Positions 12,674 through 25,337 of a DNA stretch of 64,000 nucleotides are shown here, piece after piece. Position 1 is the stretch's first letter, and each line of letters begins with the position of its first letter. The notes under the pieces are model-generated. The model ran no database searches. It saw only the letters and a list, made by a program, of their open reading frames with translations, and was not told the origin of the DNA. A program made the position numbers and the translations under genes. Source of the stretch: Liquidambar formosana (lineage: Eukaryota; Streptophyta; Magnoliopsida; Saxifragales; Altingiaceae); assembly GCA_039720395.1 (NCBI GenBank), contig CM077831.1, positions 18,220,982 through 18,284,981 of the forward strand. Reading direction: 5' to 3'.

Positions 12674-13512
12674 TAGGGATGTGCGCGGGTCGGTTTGAAG
12701 CGGTTTAGAGGGAAAATATCAACCAACCCACTAATGGTGGGTTACAAAATTTTCAACCCGCCACCCAACCATACGTGCTAAAAACTGGGAGGTTGGTTGA
12801 TTTTTTAGGCGGTTTATCACTAGCAGGTTTGGGCAGGTTTGGCGGTTTCAATCATGCCATTTCTAATTGGGCATTTTTAAATATATATTAGACTTTAATC
12901 AATGAGTTGTAAATTAATCCAAAAAATTTAACCATTTTAGTTGGTTATGTAAAGCTTGATACACACATTCACAATATATTAATGTCGAAAGTGTAAATTA
13001 TGACTTTGTGAGAATTAACACCCAATCAATGTAAATGAAATTGGAAATAATTAATGTTAAATTAGTTTCCAATCTTGCTAAAAGACTTAAAATATAATAA
13101 TCTAACAAAATAGCAGTAAGAAATAATAAAATACACTAATATGCAACCCAATTCCGTGTTTCAGAATAGGAACTTAGGTATGTAAATATTGTCATATTTT
13201 AATGAGTTGATATGTATCGTTTGGGGACTTAGGAATTTAAAGCCTAAGGTTATCAATTTGGCCATCGATAATTGTTATAAGAAGATTTTTATATTTGATT
13301 TTTATAATTTTATACATATGTTGTTAAAGGTGGGTCAGTTTGGTTTATTAACGGTTTGACAATGTTTAACTCGTCAATCAAACCAAACTGTCAATTTTAT
13401 TGCTCAATCCACCCCTAACCGCGCCGCTTAATGTCTTAAACCACCTAAGTTGACACGGAATGCAGCGAATTGGTTTGATTTAGCAGATCGGGCGGTTTTT
13501 TGCACATCCCTA
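12674..13512. mobile_element. Non-autonomous hAT element
   Basis: Ends TAGGGATGTGCGCGGG and TTTTTTGCACATCCCTA, with a perfect 8-bp duplication ATGAGAAT (12666-12673 and 13513-13520). Subterminal GGTTTG/CAAACC motifs are frequent. No transposase ORF. Confidence 0.88.
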
Positions 13513-13520
13513 ATGAGAAT

Positions 13521-15724
13521 AACCGCTCTCCATATAACTATTGGAGAGCATCAAATTCTGGTCTAATGGCTCCAGAAGGTTGGATATATCTGCATAATTG
13601 GAGTTAGGGAAGGTGTATTAACTGGGATTACTAACATTAATTGATGTTGAATAAATTAGTCTTACCTATGTCCCCTTGGTGACTTGGTTAACTTATATTT
13701 GTTGGATTTTTTAATTATTTGCCTTGTAACACATGGCCTCTTCGTTTGTCTGTCTGGCCACCCTCCAATCAATACGCCAAGCAGACACCTATCAAAACAA
13801 TAACCCTCCAATCCAATTCATTAGCCACATCACAACCTTTCTCTATTTAAATAAGCACCAAGAAGGGATCAATTAAAACCATAACGTTGGGCTCACTTAA
13901 TCCATCAAATTAAAAGAAAAAGGATAGAAGGAAAAGATTTCACCGATCTTCTTTGAGATTTGATAAAATTACACTAGTCTCTTTTAATATTTAGAAAATT
14001 ACTCTGCATTCCCTGAGGTTTGTTTCAATTTATTGACGCTTACTTCTCCTTAGTTAGTTCACCCTTGGATGCCACTAAATTTGAATACAAAATGAATTTT
14101 AACCCCACTTAGTATAAGTTAGATTTCTAAGACTTAACAAATTGTCAAGGAAATTATCATATATGAATTATACCTTTACATAAACAACGTTGATATACCT
14201 TTACATAAACAGGCAGTTATTTATCAACATATAAATTTTATGCGGAACCCAAACACAAGTATTTTAAGAGGGAAGAAGGGAAGAGAGAGAGAGAGAGGGG
14301 GGGGGGGGTACGAACCTAAATATACTATGAAAAAGAATTACAAGATACAGATGAGAACTCGAAAATCCCTTCAGACTCTAACCCAATCGGTTGATGTTGT
14401 CATTGAATTTATCATGAAAATGCGATTGAACCCCCCACAAAGGCAGCCAGTAATCCCTAGAAGAGGATTTGAAAACTCAATTGGGGTTGATGCCAAAAAA
14501 TAGAGAAAAAAATTCAGTCCATCTTATGATTGGGCTCTATATAAATGTTTATTTGGGCCTTTCTTAGCCCAAACCTATTTCAGTAATTTACCCTTATATT
14601 GCCTCTACATGAGAAGTATAATTACCATTTTTTACCACTATTTTATTTATCCAGTTTTTTCTTCCACCACATTCTCATGAGTTAATTTTAATTTATTAAT
14701 TTTATTTATGTTCACTGTGTTTAATAAAATAAATTGTTTACAAAATCCATAAATTTTCCATCACATAATTTCTATAATTGAGGTGGGCTGGGGGAGAGAA
14801 GGGAAGGAGGACAGAAAGAAATTCAAGATGGGGTATCATTCAACCCAGGCCATTGTGGTGGGGTGTGAAATGTCTGACTCACCCTAGAGGACTGCGAGAA
14901 CCCAGCCGACCTGTCAGATGAATAACCGGCCCAAGCGGGCCCAGGTCTAGAATTGGCCCGAACATCAAATCTCAACCAACATATCCAAACCCTTGCATTC
15001 AGGGAGGGAGTGAGTCTTTCGATACCGCTACATGGTGTCAAGGGCCAATGTGAATAAAATAAAGTAGGATTGTAGGGTAAAAAAGTATTATGACAATCTC
15101 ATTTTATTTTACTCCTATTAGCTTGTGACATCACATCAATCGTATCACATCACAGGTGCATATAAGTTTTTCTTGAGGATGGAAAATCCTAAAAGAAATA
15201 TAATTCAAACCCAACCAAGCCTACAATTGGAAGATGATCATCGTATCATAATTGCCAAGAAGGAAAGGTGGAAGTTCAATCAAATGTCAACTAATTGACT
15301 AAACTCTAGCTCGTGAATCCTATATATCAAAGATCTTAGCTAATCCTCTATGATATATGTACAATATTTCAATCCATACATCTATCCTTTCCTTACTAAC
15401 TTGGACTGTAGAAGGCTCTTTGGCAGGCACCATAGGCACCATGCCTGTATGAGGATTGCAGGTAAAATTTAATGCACACAATATGGTTCAGAAGTCTTAA
15501 GAAGAACCTTCTGCTACCAAAGTCACTCAAAATGATTTATTTCTTAGAACTTTGAGAACTTTTTCTCAGATCAAGTGGACTTTTGGTACCAAAACCACTT
15601 GAAAGCCTTCGTCAATTTACAATATTTCAAAAGGCTTTCTCAGCTAAAGGGCTTAGAATGTCCACATTGCCATCAAACCTAGACTAAGAAGCCATGTGGC
15701 CCATGTTCAACTCTTTTTTTAGAG
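13521..15724. other. Intergenic, no gene supported
   Basis: About 13725-13930 resembles a plant promoter (CTATTTAAATA near 13844) but no ORF of substance follows. A GA/G-rich run occurs at 14280-14310. A GC-richer patch at 14840-15050 lies within unique-looking sequence and I do not recognise it. Short frames, including one of 87 codons at 14240-14503, show no recognisable domain. Confidence 0.5.
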
Positions 15725-16132
15725 TCAGGCTACTATCACCACATAAAGTACTTTAACTTTCTCACCAAGTTTACACTTTTTAAGGTTTTATGAAAAATAT
15801 AAAAGATTTGTACGAAAAATATTCACGTCATCTATTAGAAAACATCATTCTTAACAACTTTGCAAAAGAAAATTTTCCAAAATCTATCGTTTAAGTAGCG
15901 TTTTTGATAATTTTTCATGAAACATTTTATAAAAATGAAACAAAAATTGTAAATCACCAAAAAGTCCACTTAAATAATAGATTTTAGAAAAATTTTGTTG
16001 TACAAAATTGTTCAAAATGATGTATTCTAGTAGATAGTGCGACTAGTTTTTGTAAAAACCTTTTATATTTTTTATTAAATCTTAAAAAATGTTTAGTGAG
16101 GTTTAAAACACTTTATGTGGTAGCAATAGCCT
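15725..16132. mobile_element. Foldback MITE, family copy 2
   Basis: Ends GGCTACTATCACCACATAAA and TTTATGTGGTAGCAATAGCC are inverted repeats, continuing inward along most of the element (TTAAGGTTTTATGAAAAAT on one side, ATATTTTTTATTAAATC on the other). Same family as 12240, 23755, 35430 and 35817. Confidence 0.72.
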
Positions 16133-16730
16133 TTCTCCTCTTTTTAATCCATTCTTTTTTTCTTTTTCTTTTTTTTAATTTTTTTTTTAATTTTTATTTA
16201 AATCCATTCTTGATTTTGATCAATTGAACAACTTTTTGTTTAAAAGAAACCCAAAACAAGGTTAGGTAACTAGGGTTGGGGGTGGGTGGGGGAGGGACAT
16301 TTTCAGGTAATTAAGTCTTCAAAATCAAAAGGCAATACTATTCTCCATGACTAATGATCGAATGCCTTCATTTTCCAAAACTGAGAAAATATAGTGCTCT
16401 TACAATGGAAATTAAAGAAGCCATAACCATAACCATGACCAAATGAATTTATCAATTTTCCAAAACCAAAGAAGGTCGCACTCTATGTCATGACTCATGA
16501 AAATATTTCAAAAAAGAGGATTTTTTTCAAGTAAAAGGTCATTACGTTACACCATCTTGGCATGCAAATTTTCATTGGCGGTCGTGGACGACCCGTTCAA
16601 AGTGATAAACTATTTATAGAATTTGACCTATCTACTGCCGCTGAATGTGATGAACTTTCAGTGGCAGGTACCTGGCCAAGACTAGAAGTTTCTCCTAACT
16701 CCATCTTTAGAATCTTGGTTTCAACTCTAG
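16133..16730. other. Intergenic, no gene supported
   Basis: T-rich tract, then ordinary sequence. A plus-strand frame from 16562 encodes about 60 residues before running into the adjacent MITE and has no recognisable domain. Confidence 0.5.
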
Positions 16731-16945
16731 GGCCATGTTTGTTTAGCTGGAATGGAATGGAATCACATTCTAATTCATTTCAAATAGCGTGTTTGGATGA
16801 GATAATTTAAATGAGAATGGAATCAAATAGCATGTTTGGACAAGCTACTTTAAGTCCCTTTCTATTCTAGCTAACCTACTTTAAGCATGGAATCAGATTC
16901 CATTTCTATCCATTCCATTTCATTTCAACTAAACAAAGATGGCCT
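16731..16945. mobile_element. Tourist-like MITE
   Basis: Inverted ends GGCCATGTTTGTTTAGCTGG and CAACTAAACAAAGATGGCC, with internal repeats of GGAATGGAATC/GATTCCATT. It is related to the element at 20879-21103. The target duplication is unclear (TAG on one side, TAA on the other). Confidence 0.68.
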
Positions 16946-17276
16946 AAAAGTGTCCAATAATTGCCCGGTATTAGAGGTTCATTACAGCAATGATTGGAAA
17001 ATATGAACACAAAGAAAATTGCAAAATTTATTTATGGATTCTTTCTATGATAATTATTTTGATGGATCAATTAAATGTAAAACAGGAGCACTGGAATCGA
17101 TAATTAGAGATAATTGTGGTTGTCCTGTTATCATACACGTGGATAGATGATAATATTATGGTCCCTAATATGGAAACTTGCTCTCTAAAATGGTCTCTTG
17201 CTTAGCTACCAAAAAGATATTGGGAATATTTATATAGAAAGTGATGCAAAAATTATTATTGGTAGTCTTTGAAATT

Positions 17277-17393
17277 GCCAATGGCCCTAAGGGGCATGTC
17301 CCATCCCAATAGGGGTTTGGGGTTTGCAGAGGTTTTGGTTTCAACTCTGCTTGCACGTGTGTGTTCTCCAATCATCTGGTGAAAAAAAAAAAA
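17277..17393 (+). mobile_element. Short SINE with poly(A) tail
   Basis: A 117-bp insert ends in 12-13 A and is flanked by a perfect 13-bp duplication AGTCTTTGAAATT (17264-17276 and 17394-17406). TGGCCCTAAGGGGCATG and GGTTTCAACTC fit degenerate A and B boxes. The element at 31625-31764 shares its body, so the two define a family. Confidence 0.78.
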
Positions 17394-17406
17394 AGTCTTT
17401 GAAATT

Positions 17407-18340
17407 TAGAGAGATGGCGTTAATGTTGAGATGGTAATTCGTAATTAGGTACATAGATAAGTATTTTAGTAGACATGATGGTTAATTTATGTATTTGGTG
17501 AGTACATGTACTGGTCATTAGTGTGTTCGTGTCCTAGTTATTAAGTTTTTTCGTGTATGAATTTATAATGATCTATTTACAAATGTTATATAAAGGATCC
17601 TACAGCATACACTGTGTAAGCACACAAACAAGCAAGTGTAAGAAATAAGTAGAAGTTGGGTTACAAAATAAGTCTATTTACTTCAAGAGATTGTGTGTGC
17701 CCAACATATTCCAACATAGCGATATCAACCCCTCCGTTGCGCCTAATAAGTAGTATCAAACGCTTCGGCTATGCCCCAATAGTTAATTAGAATATATAAT
17801 ATCCTATTCTGAATGATTATCTTACTATTATTTTGGACAGTAGTATAATCCTGAAAATTAGTTAGAGAAAGCAATAAAGCAGCTGATCTGGATTAAACAT
17901 AATTTGATTTGGGATGCAAAATTTCCTATAGATATTTTGGTCCTTCTTTGGGAAGATTTAGTTAGAACCGTCTTATATTAGGTGGTGTTTGTTTCTACCC
18001 GGCCAATATAAATAAATAAATAAATCTGGTCGTCGATCTGTTTCTGTTGGTCCAAATTGCCCATTTTCCCATAATGCGGTAGCACCGTAGCACCATATAT
18101 AAAGGAGGCTAATTAATTCTGATGTAAGCTTGCCCCAGCTTAAAACGATCCAAGTCTTCATGTGTGTACACAGGCAAAAGAGAAAGGATGCGAAGATACA
18201 CTTGTTGGGAGCATTCACACTGTGGAGAGAGAGACAGAGCGGTTTTTATAATACAGACTTTATTCATTACCTTCACACAAACACAAAGCTTGCACAAGCC
18301 CGACAACTAAGAATAGTTGTGTAGGCTTTTTAAGAAACAT
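17407..18340. other. Downstream region of the P450 gene; weak LTR-like patch
   Basis: 17480-17765 resembles a decayed LTR (TATATAAAGG near 17590, a possible primer-site-like GTATCAAACGC near 17752) but ends and duplication are not visible. 18117-18340 may be distal 3' flank of the P450 gene. No ORF is credible. Confidence 0.3.
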
Positions 18341-18344
18341 GTTC

Positions 18345-18350
18345 TTTATT
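18345..18350 (-). terminator. Poly(A) signal of the CYP76-type gene
   Basis: AATAAA on the minus strand, about 70 bases beyond the stop codon at 18417-18419. A second AATAAA lies near 18260. Confidence 0.5.
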
Positions 18351-18416
18351 TAACATACCTATAGTTTTTTTATTTTATTTTTTAAAGCTTATAAGTTATG
18401 GAAGATCCTAAGCTAG

Positions 18417-20697
18417 CTATATGGGTAATGGTCGTTGCACTCGTACAGGAATAGCCCGAAGTGGCATGGCCTTCTGCAATGTGAGACCAAACTTTTCACT
18501 CATGTCCATATCTTCTGCCTTCATCCCATTTTCAAGCTTCCAATCAAAGGAGTGGAGAAGAGAGGCCAACATGAGGTGCACCATCCGATAAGCCAACGGC
18601 AATCCAGGACAGATCCTTCTTCCAGAACCAAAGGGAATGAGCTCGAAATCTCGTCCTTTGAAATCAATCTTGCTCTCTAGAAATCTTTCGGGCACAAATG
18701 AATTCTGGTTTGACCATATGTTGGGATCTCGGCCTATAGCCCATACATTGATTACCAATTGCACATCCTTTGGCACTGTGAAGCCGCCAATTTCCACGTC
18801 GACTTCCAGCTTTGTGGCGAGATAGGAGTGGGGCTGGTGGGTGCAACCGAAGAGTCTCTTTTACTACTGCTTGTAAGTAAGGGAGCTTTGCGATGTCTGA
18901 TTCTTCGACTGGCCTGTCCTTGCCAATGACTTCTTGAAGCTCAGTTCGTGCTTTTGCCATTGTTGTGGGGTTGTGTAGTAACTCTGCCATTGCCCATTCC
19001 AATGGGCTTGAGGTTGTGTCCGTCCCTGCGATGAATAGGTCCTGATACAAAGAAGTGTGAGGGACAAAATTAAACAATTTGTTTGCTTTATTCTAGTATT
19101 ATGTCAATGGATATAACAACCCACTTATCACTAGATGTGAAGGTTGGGCTCAAAGAATGGAAATTATTGGAGTTGATTAAATGGCCATTCAAAGTTTCCC
19201 TTTGAAAAAACATGCTTTTAAGAAAACCCTATTAAATGCTGTCACATCAATGCATATATTTTGATATTCCAATTTTACCCTCAAGTGTGCAAAACATTAG
19301 AAAAAGAGAGAATACTTCTTAAGGGTATTTTAGGAAATGAATAAAAAATAACCAATGACTTTTGAAATGTGACAATAATTTTGAAACATCCCAAAAAGGA
19401 AAGTAGACTACTTATTTAGGAACGGAAGAAATATTTCAAATAGAATGATAGAGAAATTAACTGATTGAAAATTATTTAGAAGCCCGGTTTATTATTATTA
19501 TAATTATTAGTTTTTTGTCAAAATCTATTTGTCCGACTGACATAGCAACTACCATAATGGACAACAATTTTTTAAAGAAATTTTTAATTGGTTGGGCCGA
19601 AAACCACTTCAATTAGGCAAGTAAATTTAGACAAATTGAGTTGGGCTGTAAGTACAGCACTTCGCAAACATATTCCATCTCTCTGATGCCCCTGCTCGAT
19701 GAGATTCACAGTAATAAGATAAGTTGCAGAGCATTGAACTGAAAACGAGTTTCTACTAATAGAGAAGCAAATATTGAGAAATGGTACTCACCAGAAGCAA
19801 ATGTTTCATATCATTGTAACTGAACTCATGATCATTTTCCTTGGTGAGCCTGAGGAGGGCATCTAGTACATCATTGGTCCCAGAAGAAGTTACAGAGGAA
19901 GCTCTTAGTTGCGACCGCTGATTGATGATCCCATCAAAAATATCGAACAATTTCTTAAGATAAACCGCATTCCGCCGACGTATACCTTGTGGGTCAATAA
20001 ATCTAAGGGCTGGCAAATAGTCTGCAACATTGGGCCTCCCAGTTTCTTCCATTACATTCCACACAAGCTCCTTGAAATCTTGAGACGAATTCGAACGATA
20101 GTGAGCCAAATCGATCGAGAAAAAGGTGTTTGATATCAAATTAAGGGCCGTCGTGAAGGCGGCTCGACCAATGTCAACAGCTAGACCGCTACTGCACCTC
20201 TCATGGACATGGTCTACAAGTTCCTGCACCTTTTTCTGACGAAGAGCTTGGCTGGCATTGAGGCGTTGCACGGTTAACATCTGCAAAGTGCAAACTTTGC
20301 GGAGATTTCGCCAATGGGCAGCTGCAGGCAACCAAACCATCGAGAACTCGTGGTGGTCAAGTGCTCGTGCAGCGTCCAGTGTCGGCCGGTTCGACATGAC
20401 ATGGTCATTTTTATGCAAGACTTCTTCCGCAGTGTGCGGGGAGGATACATTTATGACAGTAGTGCTCCCAAGCTTGAGAGTCACTAAAGGGCCGTAAGTT
20501 TTGGAGAGGTTGGCTAGTGATTGGTGAGGTTTGTTGCCAAGTTCAAAGAAGTTGCCGATGATTGGCAAAGGGCGAGGCCCCGGCGGGAGTTTGGTTGTGC
20601 TGGATTTTGAGTGGATTGGACGGGATGTGAAGACACGAATGCATCTCCACACTAGGAAAATTGAAAGTGGAAATATGAGGTAATCCATTATCTCCAT
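18417..20697 (-). CDS. CYP76: CYP76-type cytochrome P450, two exons, one-base frameshift in exon 2
   Basis: Exon 1 is 20697-19792 (302 codons) and exon 2 is 19041-18417. The 750-bp intron starts GTGAGT, ends CAG and is in phase 0. The second exon begins just before the I-helix, as in CYP76 genes. The start was set at MEIMDYL, 48-55 bases below a TATA box; the frame is open further upstream but that part is 5' flank. Visible features are an N-terminal membrane anchor, the proline hinge [11 protein letters not shown]-helix AGTDTTS, ExxR as KETLR, PERF, and the heme loop [10 protein letters not shown] with its cysteine. After removing one extra base near 18806-18807 the length would be about 509 residues, normal for the family. 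Members hydroxylate terpenoids such as geraniol on the ER surface; the substrate here is unknown. The extra base could be a recent mutation or a sequencing error. A Stowaway-like MITE lies in the intron. Confidence 0.88.
19165..19435. mobile_element. Degenerate Stowaway-like MITE in the P450 intron
   Basis: Collinear in part with the element at 24785-25051: shared stretches include TTTGAAAAAACATG, TATATTTTGATATTCCAATT, GACTTTTGAAATG and TTTTGAAACATCCC. Its ends are eroded (GGAACGGAAG in place of a Stowaway terminus). It accounts for about a third of the 750-bp intron; the related pseudogene at 62 kb has an intron of only 115 bp. Confidence 0.6.
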
Positions 20698-20744
20698 CTT
20701 TCTTCTTTGTCTCTCACAATCGATATGCTTGCAACTTTGCAAGG

Positions 20745-20752
20745 TATTTATA
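20745..20752 (-). promoter_or_regulatory. TATA box of the CYP76-type gene
   Basis: TATAAATA on the minus strand, 48-55 bases upstream of the chosen start codon, which leaves room for a 5' leader of about 15-25 bases. Confidence 0.65.
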
Positions 20753-20878
20753 GGACTAGTCCTAGCTTTGTCGGGCAGATACCGCGCGCATTGCATGTTG
20801 CGGTCGTGACTTTTTGCATTGGAAATCAAATTAACATTCAATGTGGATTGGTGGAAAATGAAAACAATCAAACTCTTA

Positions 20879-21103
20879 TGCCATATTTGTTTAGATGGAA
20901 TGGAATGGATGGAATGAAATCTCATTGTAAATAACATATTTGAAATAAATAATTAAATGGGAAAATAATCAAACAGTAGTAGTGAAATTAAAATGATACT
21001 CATTCCGCAATGTTTATTTCAATTTCATTTCATTCTAAACTATTTTGAGTATGGAATCAAATTTTATTCCTACCCATTTCATCCCAACCAAACAAACATA
21101 GCC
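20879..21103. mobile_element. Tourist-like MITE in the P450 promoter region
   Basis: Ends TGCCATATTTGTTTAG and CCAAACAAACATAGCC are inverted repeats, flanked by TTA on both sides. Same family as 16731-16945. It lies about 130-350 bases upstream of the P450 TATA box, so it may affect expression, though that is inference. Confidence 0.7.
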
Positions 21104-21236
21104 TTAAAGTAACCCGTAATTAGTTTATCTTTCAATCTTTCCCAAAAAAAAAAAAAAATGAAAATGAAAAACCACCCTAACCAAGCAACCAGTACATGTC
21201 TAAGGAGTTAAGCAATAATATCTGCCTTTTCCATTG

Positions 21237-21271
<35 letters not shown>

Positions 21272-22544
21272 GGAAAGGAGTCGAGCAATGAGGTCCAAGT
21301 CTTTACCAAAGCAGCGCCAAAGTTTCAAAAGTGATAAGCAATGGGGTCCATAGTTCCCACTCAAACCAAAATAAAAAATAATAAAAAGGTCTAGTCTATG
21401 AGAAAGCAGTTGACTTCCTTGGGTCGGCTACAATATTTAAAGTGAATACTTGTGGCTTTTGGGATAGGAAGGGAGCCCCCAACTTAGGTGAGATGAGGTG
21501 AATTTCTAGTTTCACAAAAAGAGGGGTATCAAAGAAAAATAAAAGAGTTTTATACAAGGAAAATTAATAAAAAGAGAGGGGTATAAAAGAAAAATAAAGT
21601 GGTTTAAAAATAATAATAAAGATGGGCAAATTTCAAATTTAACAAAGTTAAGGGTATAAAATTTAAAAAATAAATTTGGTCAAGGGTGGTGCCTGCCCAC
21701 CTTCGCCTCGATGTGGCTTTGTCCTTGGCTTGAGATAGGCTCTAATGACGGCGATAGCGTGATAGTCTAGTGGAATTGTCCATACGTTTTGAAATTTCCT
21801 TTTTAATCCACTTGCCACTCAAATTACTCATATGAAGTAGTGTTATGTTTGCACTAACTCAGGGGTGCGATAATGAGGTGTAAATTAAAAAAAAATAAAA
21901 AAATAAAAAACTTCTATTACTATCTCTTTGGAGCGATCCAATGCAAATTGTGACTTAAGGCTAAATTTTAAATGAAGCATTTTTTAATGGAACCATGGGC
22001 TTTTTAATAAGTGGTTGAGCCCTTAACAAGTTGAGTGTAAAGCAACTACCTTAATTGCTATCCTGTTGAGCCGGCTTTGCATCTCATGTGCTGAAAGTTG
22101 ATGTATTTATTCATTTTCTTTTATTTAAAAAAATTTAAAGAAACAACTTAAGTATCTTAAGGAACCCAACATACCAACTAGGTTAATTAGCATCCTAGGC
22201 AACCTCAAATCATGTGCCATTGGCTTTGGATTTTATTAAAATAAGAAAAAGAGGACAATACAATGAATAAGGTAAAGGAAAGAAAATAAAAATAAAAAAA
22301 TCAAGTTTTGTCTTGGTGGTTTATAAAATGCCATTATCTGACTCACAATAAAAGAATGAAAACTACGCATAGAGGGTCTAAAAACTCCCTTAAATTGAAA
22401 GAAATACAAGGCTAATGACTAAAACAACAATATGGGTGACCATTGCATTCATAAGCAATATCATCAACAATGAAGTTTGGAGTAGAATGCCACCCAGAAA
22501 AACCTACACAAATTAACAACACTTATTTTTTTACTAGCAATTTA
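21104..22544. other. Intergenic, no gene supported
   Basis: A-rich runs at 21145-21160 and 21237-21268, otherwise AT-rich unique-looking sequence. No long ORF, RNA gene or paired element ends were recognised. Confidence 0.5.
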
Positions 22545-22710
22545 TTATTATTATTATTATTATTATTAAAGATAGAGAGATACACCCAATACACCAAAAC
22601 AGCTAAAATAGATAAAACACCAAAAAGGGCTCCCAAAAATACAGGGACGCCCTAGCAGAAAAACCTATAACACTACGGGAACACCCACTACCATAACAAA
22701 ACAGATATCG
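22545..22710 (-). mobile_element. Possible LINE 3' end with (TAA)n tail
   Basis: Read on the minus strand, a T/G-rich segment (containing GTATTGGGTGTATCTCTC) runs into a (TAA/TAT)n simple tail at 22545-22568, a layout typical of plant L1-type 3' ends. There is no reverse transcriptase sequence and no confirmed target duplication. Confidence 0.35.
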
Positions 22711-23754
22711 AAGAAGAGCAACCCTGTAAATATAATTGAAAAGCAACATTTTCCAATTTCAAATTCCTCCAGTAGGTTGATCAAACCCATCGCTGAGCGC
22801 TAATTGATGTTATGTAATCACTGGATTTCGGTCTCGATTTTCTTAGGTATGCTTGCTTTGTTCAATGAACATTCATAAAACAAAGTTTACCAATAGGTAC
22901 AACTTGGATAGTTGGATGAAAATATTCTTCTCTATTTTTTATTTCTTTTGTAGACAAACTTCTTCAATTTTTATATTCATCTTCTAGGAATTTTTTGGCT
23001 AGATTTGCTAAGAATTTAGATGATGTACAAATCTGGTTGGAGGAGGTTCCAGCTTGTGTTAGGAATCAAATCCATGCAGATTTAGATCATTGTTTGTTTC
23101 TATAAAATTTATTGATTTCCCCTTTTATTTATTTCAAACACTTTGACTCTCTCATGTTTGAAAAATGTATTTTAACTCTTACCCTGGTTAATAGAAATAA
23201 CAATTTTAGTTACGAATATACTTTTATCATATGTTGGTGAAACAATAAAATTGTTCCCACTACTAGGGTCCAAAAAATGCTATGAGCCGTCACGGGCAAC
23301 TATTTTTTGTCAGAAAACCAAATTACTAACAAAAAGATATAAAACACCATTTTTCCAAACTTGAGAGATCCAAAGTGTTTGAAAACGAAATAAAAGGGTG
23401 TAAAATTAATATTTTTGAATAAAAGTTGAGGAATGAAAGTGTAATTTTCCTTTTAAAATTTTACTATCTTAAACCAGTCCCTCTCTAGTTTCGGAATGCG
23501 CAGTCCTCTTTGCTCAATCACAGTTTACTTAGGAAAGAAATAGCTCTGAAATTATATATGAATAGGTGATACCCACATAAAAATTTTGCTCAATCCCTTT
23601 GCCATGTTATTTTTTTTCCCTAGTTATTTTGGGCATGCAATCTAGTCAAGGCATGTATGTACAATATCATTAAATTTATTACATTGATTCCAAATTAACG
23701 CGTGTCAATTACACACTGGAAAGTTGTTAAAGGATTTTGGTATTATATCATTAA
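22711..23754. other. Intergenic, no gene supported
   Basis: AT-rich sequence without credible ORFs or paired element ends. Confidence 0.5.
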
Positions 23755-24192
23755 AGGGGCCATTATTGGCACCCCAAAACTTAGCTTTTTATCTCCCACT
23801 TATTTAAAACTTTTCAAGGTTTTATGAAAAATATTGTAGGTTTTCATGTAAACCAGTTTTGTTGTCTACTAGAAAACATTGTTTTAAACAACTTTGTAAA
23901 AGAAATGTCTTTTCAAAATCTCTTGTTTAAATAAGTTTTTCGACTATTTGTCATATCTAACTGGTTACATTTTTTCAGAAACAAGTATTGTAAATAACTA
24001 AAAAATTCACTTAAATGATAAATTTTTTTAGAAAACTTTTTTATTCAAAATTATTCAAAATAATACTTTTTAATAGACATCCATTGTAACCACTTTTCAC
24101 TAGAATTTTTCATATTTCTCACAAAATCTTAAGATTTTTTTAACATAAGTAAGGAATGCAAAATTACAAAGTAGGTCTTGGGATGACACTAG
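23755..24192. mobile_element. Foldback MITE, family copy 3
   Basis: Starts GGCCATTATTGGCACCCC and ends GGGATGACACTAGCTGCCC. The body shares AAGGTTTTATGAAAAATAT, GAAAACATTGTTTTAAAC and the mirrored right arm with the copies at 12240, 15725, 35430 and 35817. The right end motif (GACACTAACTGCCCTC) also occurs alone at about 3146-3162, a probable fragment. Confidence 0.62.
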
Positions 24193-24283
24193 CTGCCCTC
24201 TATTATTAAATCCCAAAGACTTTAAACTCTGATCCACACATGATGAGATATATGACATCAAAACATGATGAGAGATATATGAC

Positions 24284-24540
24284 ATCATAACATGACATCG
24301 TAACTTTCTCATCAACCATCTGTTCATCTTTGTCCTCTTAGGCAGTCACAATGGAAAACTCCAGTCCATCCATCCGCTGAGATATTTTTTATCCCTCTCA
24401 AGCACGTCTCTATATGACATCATAACATGACATCATAACTTTCCTCACCAACGATTTGTTCATCTTTGTCCTTTTAGGCAGTCCCAATGGAAACTCCAGT
24501 CCGTCCTTCCACTGAGATATTTTTTTTTTCCCTCTAAAAC
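24284..24540. repeat. Tandem duplication, about 130-bp unit, two copies
   Basis: TATATGACATCATAACATG begins both units, which then continue through TTCATCTTTGTCC and GAGATATTTTTT. It lies at the left edge of duplicated segment B and is absent from copy A, so it arose after the copies separated. Confidence 0.7.
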
Positions 24541-24784
24541 ACGGCTCCTAGATTGATGGTTTAGTCTTTTGTCCCATTCTAATGAAGCGATAGTGGAGGG
24601 ATCGGAGAGGAGTGCTAATTACAATCACGATCGTCGTCTTGTGGTTGATGGATGACCTTTCATGACACGCACTAATTATAGAGTGATATACCGTCCACAT
24701 CAATCACAGTGCAACGATTTGATTAAATTATTATGATATTTACTAGTATTACTCTGCGATAAAAATAGCATCATCATAACATAT

Positions 24785-25051
24785 TTCTCCTATTTCATAA
24801 TAAGTGTCTCTTTTGAAAAAATATGTTTTTTAATAAAATATTTTTAAATACTTTTCTATCAATGTATATATTTTGAAATTCTAATTTTGCCCTCAAATTT
24901 TTAAATTAAAAAATAAAATAAAATAAAAAACATTTTTAAGAGTATTTTAAGAAATGAGTAAAAAAAGTCAATTGACTTTTGAAATGAGACACTTATTTTG
25001 AAACATCCCAAAAAAGAAAATAGGACACTTATTATGAAACGGAGGGAGTAT
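24785..25051. mobile_element. Stowaway-like MITE
   Basis: The right end ATGAAACGGAGGGAG precedes TA; the left end is a degenerate inverted match (TTTCTCCTATTTCATAATAA). AAGTGTC and GACACTT lie symmetrically inside. It interrupts segment B relative to segment A, which marks it as a later insertion. Confidence 0.7.
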
Positions 25052-25071
25052 AAACTAAGGAAATACTATTA

Positions 25072-25337
25072 AGGCTTGTTTGGGCATCTAATTTGAAATT
25101 AAACAATTTAAAAATTTTACATAAGATCGAAGTCATAAATTAATCACTTTAAATTAGAATATTTTAAAAATATTGAAGTTATCATTATAGTTGATGTTAT
25201 TTTAAATTTTCACTCTTATTTGTGATGATGACCATAATTTTCTTCAATTTTTTAATTTAAGATGATGGATTATACCTCAAACCTTATATAAATTTTTTAA
25301 AATTGTTTAATTTCGAATTAGACAACAAAACAGGCCC
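25072..25337. mobile_element. Tourist-like MITE, second copy
   Basis: Same ends and body as 11775-12045, flanked by TTA at 25069-25071 and 25338-25340, at the equivalent position in segment B. Confidence 0.65.

Noticed and set aside
16562..16810. 82-codon plus-strand frame
   Set aside because: Its last third is MITE sequence and the rest matches no family I know.
20698..20937. Open extension of 80 codons upstream of the P450 start
   Set aside because: It covers the TATA box and part of a MITE; the membrane anchor begins at the ATG at 20697.
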